The position numbers were made by a program, and so were the translations under genes. Of a stretch of DNA of 64,000 bases, positions 60,558 to 64,000 are shown piece by piece (positions within the stretch are counted from its first letter, which is position 1; each line of letters opens with the position of its first letter). The notes beneath the pieces are model-generated. The model worked only from the letters and a program-made list of their open reading frames with translations, had not been told where the DNA came from and made no database searches. Origin of the DNA: Sphingomonas sp. Leaf407 (GTDB lineage: Bacteria; Pseudomonadota; Alphaproteobacteria; Sphingomonadales; Sphingomonadaceae); contig NZ_LMQO01000001.1 in assembly GCF_001425385.1 (NCBI RefSeq), positions 968,833-1,032,832 of the forward strand. Direction: 5' to 3'.

Positions 60558-61892
60558 CTATCGTCCGATCGTCAAGCGCACCGCCAGCCCCGGCGCGGCA
60601 TCCGCCAGTTCCAGCGCGCCACCATGCAAATGCGCCACCGCCGCCACCAGCGACAGTCCCAGCCCCGCCCCGCTTTCGTGCCGCGCCGCATCCAGCCGCC
60701 CGAACCGGCGCAGCGCCTCCACCCGGCGGTCGGGCGCAATCCCCGGCCCTTCGTCGCGCACGACGATCGCGACCGTCGCAGCCGTTTCCTCGACCGACAA
60801 CCGGATCGTTCCCGCACCATATTTCAAGGCATTATCGATCATATTTGCTACTGCCTGTCCGATCATCTCGCGATGCGCCGGCACCACCACGGCCGGCGAC
60901 GGGGTGACGGCAATCGCCATCCCCCGATCCTCGGCCAGCGGCTCGAACAGTTCGGCAAGTTCCTCCAACATCGCAGCCAGATCGGTAGCGACGAACGCCT
61001 CGCGCCCGATCCCCGCCTCCGCCCGCGTGATCCGAAGCGCGGTGTCGAGCATGCCAAGCAACCGCTCGCCCTCGTCCATCGCGCGCAGCACCGCCAGCCG
61101 CCCCTCCTCGCTGTCGGCGGCGGCCAGCGCGCGTTCCAGCGTCGCGCGCAGCCGGGTGAGCGGCGAGCGCAGGTCGTGCGCCAGCGCATCGGTCGCCAGC
61201 TTCAGTTCGCCGACCAGCGCGGCGATCCGGTCGAGCATCGCGTTGACCGACCGCGCCAGCGCCTCGAACGCATCGTGGCCACCGCTCAAGGCCACCCGCC
61301 GGTTCAGGTCGCCCGCCGCCACCGCCGCCACCGTATCGACCGTCCGCACCAGCCGCTGGGCGATGATCCGCGCCGCGACCCATCCGGCAAGCCCCGCCAG
61401 CAGCAGCGCGACCGCCATCGCCGCGCCCATCGCCGCCTCCAGCGCGCCGACGAACGCCAGCTCGCCCTCGATCACATGGCCGGTCAGCAGCCGCGTGCCA
61501 TCGGACAGGTCAGTGCCGATCACCCGCATCCGTTCGGGCCGGTCGCGGTCGACGCGGAAAATCTCGATCGTGGTCGGCGGCCCCGCCACCACATCGGGCG
61601 GCCATGCCGCGACATTGCCGGCCAGCACCCGTCCGCCGGGCGCGGTCAGCAGCACCACCGACTGCGGCCGGTCGCTCCGGTCGAGCCGTGCCAGCGCCGC
61701 GCGCGCCACCCCGGCCTGTCCCCCCGCCGCCCATGCGTCGAGCAACTGCCCGCGCAGCCGTTCGGCCTCCCCGGTCGCGGCCTGCGTCAACCGGTCGGCG
61801 GTGATCTGCCGCACCACCAGCAGCGTGACCCCGGCCCCGGCCAGTTGCAGCGCGAAGACCAGCGCGGCGAAGCGCAGCGTGGCCGATCGCAC
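60558..61892 (-). CDS. Sensor histidine kinase (OmpR-type partner)
   Basis: A 444-residue inner-membrane kinase. Two hydrophobic spans (about 8-28 and 148-172) enclose a short periplasmic sensor of about 120 residues. A HAMP segment follows (about 172-225). The H box ATDALAHDLRSPLTRLR places the phospho-accepting His at 239. The N box is VANMIDNALKYG, and the G boxes are DEGPGIAPD and GAGLGLSLV. The GTG at 61892 is my choice; a CTG at 61907 overlapping the regulator stop is possible. It is third in the PDZ-regulator-kinase-YdeI operon. Confidence 0.88.
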   Translation of the reverse strand: MRSATLRFAALVFALQLAGAGVTLLVVRQITADRLTQAATGEAERLRGQLLDAWAAGGQAGVARAALARLDRSDRPQSVVLLTAPGGRVLAGNVAAWPPDVVAGPPTTIEIFRVDRDRPERMRVIGTDLSDGTRLLTGHVIEGELAFVGALEAAMGAAMAVALLLAGLAGWVAARIIAQRLVRTVDTVAAVAAGDLNRRVALSGGHDAFEALARSVNAMLDRIAALVGELKLATDALAHDLRSPLTRLRATLERALAAADSEEGRLAVLRAMDEGERLLGMLDTALRITRAEAGIGREAFVATDLAAMLEELAELFEPLAEDRGMAIAVTPSPAVVVPAHREMIGQAVANMIDNALKYGAGTIRLSVEETAATVAIVVRDEGPGIAPDRRVEALRRFGRLDAARHESGAGLGLSLVAAVAHLHGGALELADAAPGLAVRLTIGR

Positions 61893-61903
61893 CCAGCGGC
61901 GCG

Positions 61904-62587
61904 TCAGGGCTCGATCCCCAGCTTGTAGCCCGATCCGCGCACCGTATGCAGCAGCCGGCGGGCCTGCCCGTCGTCGATCTTGCGGCGCAGCCGGCTGATA
62001 TGCACGTCGGTCACGTTGCTGCCCGGATCGAAGTGATAATCCCACACCCCCTCCAGCAACATCGTGCGCGTCACCACCTGTCCGGCATGGCGCAGCAGAT
62101 ATTCGAGCAGCCGGAATTCGCGCGGTTGCAGGTCGATGCCCACGCCGCCACGCTTCACCCGCCGCGCGAGCAGGTCCATCTCGAGGTCGTCGCACGTCAG
62201 CTTCGTCTCGGCGACCGGGGTGCCCGGCGCGGCGCGGCGCGCGAGCAGCGTCACCCGCGCCAGCAATTCGGCGAAGACGAACGGCTTGGTCAGATAATCG
62301 TCGGCGCCCGACGTCAGCCCGGCGACCCGGTCGTCGGGCGATCCCATCGCCGACAGGATCAGAACGGGCGTCGTCACGCCGCCCGCGCGCATTGCCGCGA
62401 TCGCCGCCATGCCGTCCATCTGCGGCAGCATCCGGTCCATGACGATGCAGTCGTAGCCGCCGTCGATCGCATGGAACAACCCGTCACGCCCGGTGCCGGC
62501 GCGATCGACCACATGGCCCGCCTCGGTGAGCCCCTTGGCGATATAGCCGGCGGTATCGTCGTCGTCCTCGACCACCAATAGTTTCAC
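61904..62587 (-). CDS. OmpR/PhoB-family response regulator
   Basis: A 227-residue regulator. The receiver domain has the acidic pair in VVEDDDDT, the phosphorylated Asp51 in IVMDRMLP, and Lys101 in YLTKPF. The winged-helix output domain (about 130-225) includes LQPREFRLLEYLLRH and VDVHISRLRRKID-like (TDVHISRLRRKIDD). It should bind direct repeats near its own promoter when phosphorylated by the downstream kinase. The GTG at 62587 overlaps the PDZ gene stop (GTGA). Confidence 0.93.
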   Translation of the reverse strand: MKLLVVEDDDDTAGYIAKGLTEAGHVVDRAGTGRDGLFHAIDGGYDCIVMDRMLPQMDGMAAIAAMRAGGVTTPVLILSAMGSPDDRVAGLTSGADDYLTKPFVFAELLARVTLLARRAAPGTPVAETKLTCDDLEMDLLARRVKRGGVGIDLQPREFRLLEYLLRHAGQVVTRTMLLEGVWDYHFDPGSNVTDVHISRLRRKIDDGQARRLLHTVRGSGYKLGIEP

Positions 62588-62925
62588 GCACCACCTCCGC
62601 CGCCGTGCAGTAGCAGCGTGCGGGCCTGCCCGTCACCCCTCGGCCTGACGTGCAGCACCGCATGGCTCCCATGCGCCGCCGCCGCCAGCCGCGCGACGCC
62701 GGGATGCGCCACACCGTCGACCACATCGACCACGTCGCCGACGCGCAGGCCCGCCCCTTGCGCCGCGCCGCCGCTGCGCAGGCTGGTGACGACCAGGCCC
62801 GCCGCATCGACCTGCCCCGCAAAGGTCGCCCCGCCGATCGCGACCGATCGCGGCCCGTCGGCCATCGCCGCTGCCACGCCGGCCACGGCAACCACGGCGA
62901 CGCCCAGTATCCGCGCGATCGACAT
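62584..62925 (-). CDS. Small exported PDZ-domain protein
   Basis: A 113-residue protein with a signal peptide (MSIARILGVAVVAVAGVAAA) and a compact PDZ-like domain (about 30-105: GLVVTSLRSGGAAQGAGLRV followed by GDVVDVVDGV). There is no protease domain. It could be a periplasmic ligand or accessory sensor for the two-component system encoded directly downstream, with which it overlaps by 4 bases. GGAAA lies about 8 bases before the ATG. The pairing is an inference from operon position. Confidence 0.75.
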   Translation of the reverse strand: MSIARILGVAVVAVAGVAAAMADGPRSVAIGGATFAGQVDAAGLVVTSLRSGGAAQGAGLRVGDVVDVVDGVAHPGVARLAAAAHGSHAVLHVRPRGDGQARTLLLHGGGGGA

Positions 62926-63046
62926 CGAAACATTTCCTTTCGCCACTACCATGGCCCACGGCGCTTTGCGACGGCATGGCGGACACATGACGATCCTGTA
63001 ACCGGCCCGGAAACCCGTTTGAAATTCGCGAAAGCGCGAGTTTCGA

Positions 63047-63129
63047 GGCGGTGCCGGCCCGCTCCCCCTCCCGGCCACCCACGCCAGTATCCTGATCGAT
63101 GGTCGGGAGGAGCGGCGGGCCGGCACCGC
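63047..63129. repeat. Repeat family C copy 2 (imperfect)
   Basis: CGGTGCCGGCCCGC on the left and GCGGGCCGGCACCG on the right bound an imperfect hairpin related to the perfect one at 43451-43530. It lies in the divergent gap between the PDZ and LacI-family genes. Confidence 0.7.
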
Positions 63130-63188
63130 GAAACGCGCAACCGCGCGGTTCCAAACGACCCCGCCAAGGTTGACACGCACGCCCGGCC

Positions 63189-64000
63189 ATGGCCGAGATG
63201 CCGCGCATGCAGCCACCCCGGTCGCGCGGCCCCAAGCGCATTACCATCGTCGACGTCGCCGCGCGCGCGGGCGTATCCACCAAAACCGTCTCGCGCGTGC
63301 TGAACGGCGAACCGCATGTGAAGGAAGCGGTGCGCGACAAGGTGCGCGACGCGGTCCGCGCCCTCGACTATCACCCCAACGTCATGGCCCAAGGCCTCGC
63401 GCGGCAACGCTCGCACCTGATCGGGCTGGTGTATGAAAACCCCTCGCCCAGCTACACCGTCGAATTGCAGATGGGCGTGCTCGACCGGCTGCGCGGCGAG
63501 CCGTACCGGCTGGTCGTGTTGCCCGTCCGCTCGATCGCCGACCATGCCGACGAGGTCGTGGGCCTGCTCCGCTCGGCGGCGGTCGACGGCGTCGTCCTCG
63601 CCCCGCCGGCGTCGAACGACCGCCGCATTCTCGACGAACTGGTCGGCATCGGGATGCCCTTCGCCCGGATCGCGCCGACCCGCTGGGACGATATAGTGCC
63701 GGGCGTCACGCTCGACGATATTGCCGCCGCGCGCGACATCGCGGCGCATGTGCTGGACCACGGCCACCGCCGCATCGCGATCATCAAGGGCGATCCGACC
63801 CATACCGCCAGCGATGCGCGGATGACGGGATACGAACAGGCGTTCGCCGCCGCGGGCGTCGCGATCGATCCCGCGCTGGTGCTCGACGGCCGCTTCACCT
63901 TCGATTCGGGTTTCACCGCCGCGCGCGCGCTGCTGGCGATGGATCAGCCGCCGACCGCGATCCTCGCCCAGAACGACGACATGGCAGTCGGCGCACTGAT
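63189..64000 (+). CDS. LacI-family transcriptional regulator (5' part, cut by window end)
   Basis: At least 270 residues are visible without a stop. The N-terminal LacI HTH is ITIVDVAARAGVSTKTVSRV (about 18-37) with the hinge RALDYHPNVMAQGLARQ. The effector domain begins LIGLVYENPSP and continues through HRRIAIIKGDP and ILAQNDDMAVGAL. It probably represses a sugar-use locus that lies beyond the window. ATG 63189 is used, but ATGs at 63198 and 63207 are in frame, and no strong ribosome-binding site separates them. Confidence 0.9.
   Translation, partial: MAEMPRMQPPRSRGPKRITIVDVAARAGVSTKTVSRVLNGEPHVKEAVRDKVRDAVRALDYHPNVMAQGLARQRSHLIGLVYENPSPSYTVELQMGVLDRLRGEPYRLVVLPVRSIADHADEVVGLLRSAAVDGVVLAPPASNDRRILDELVGIGMPFARIAPTRWDDIVPGVTLDDIAAARDIAAHVLDHGHRRIAIIKGDPTHTASDARMTGYEQAFAAAGVAIDPALVLDGRFTFDSGFTAARALLAMDQPPTAILAQNDDMAVGAL

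Noticed and set aside
63189..64000. The LacI-family gene as regulator of the GH27-GH43 locus
   Set aside because: It lies more than 53 kb away and the GH promoter dyad resembles a GntR/FadR site. Its target is more likely a gene beyond the window end.

Overview
The window looks like a chromosomal segment of a sphingomonad (Alphaproteobacteria, Sphingomonadales, Sphingomonas-like). The grounds are a very high G+C content with GC-rich third codon positions, a PopZ pole organizer, a TonB-dependent receptor next to glycoside hydrolases, many 4-bp overlapping start/stop junctions, and several families of palindromic intergenic repeats. No plasmid, phage or rRNA signature was seen. Two tRNA genes, Arg(ACG) and Cys(GCA), are present.

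Layout. 1-10 kb: a DUF4198 protein, then a polysaccharide-utilization locus. It has a SIAE/CE20-like O-acetylesterase facing a GH27-GH27-GH43 operon, and a convergent TonB-dependent receptor. 10.3-31.5 kb: a large amine/amino-acid catabolic island. Its minus-strand arm is aminotransferase-Lrp-M20 and GNAT-SSADH-tartrate/malate dehydrogenase. Its plus-strand arm is a PuuB-like oxidase plus a peptide-type ABC transporter. A second divergent pair of units is cupin/HAD (minus) and ALDH-DSD1-RidA-membrane acyltransferase-DadA-like oxidase (plus). I found a 15-bp palindrome, CGGCAGATTATGCCG and variants, in the upstream regions of these units. It resembles Lrp boxes, so the Lrp/AsnC gene inside the island probably controls the whole set. 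31.5-40.6 kb: a translationally coupled cellulose synthase operon (bcsR-like, bcsQ, a fused bcsA-bcsB, bcsC, bcsD), with no bcsZ in view.

40.6-48.3 kb: a decayed LuxR-type fragment, a small hypothetical, a DnaQ-like exonuclease with a BRCT-like tail, tRNA-Arg with a strong palindromic terminator, a small lipoprotein, the coupled hemB-GNAT-spermidine-synthase-like operon, and a diacylglycerol-kinase-like lipid kinase. 48.3-55.7 kb: housekeeping genes valS, popZ, a TolC-family gene with pcm, tRNA-Cys and purU. 55.9-64 kb: a 1,098-residue GH18-like/CE4/GT2 polysaccharide enzyme, small hypotheticals, a PDZ protein-response regulator-histidine kinase-YdeI operon, and the 5' part of a LacI-family regulator cut by the window end.

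The intergenic regions carry at least five families of palindromic repeats. One family is bounded by inverted GATCGACATTCAG-type ends. Its outermost stem bases differ between copies yet stay complementary. The two most interesting items are the Lrp-box regulon with its unassigned catabolic pathway, and the composite inverted-repeat element.
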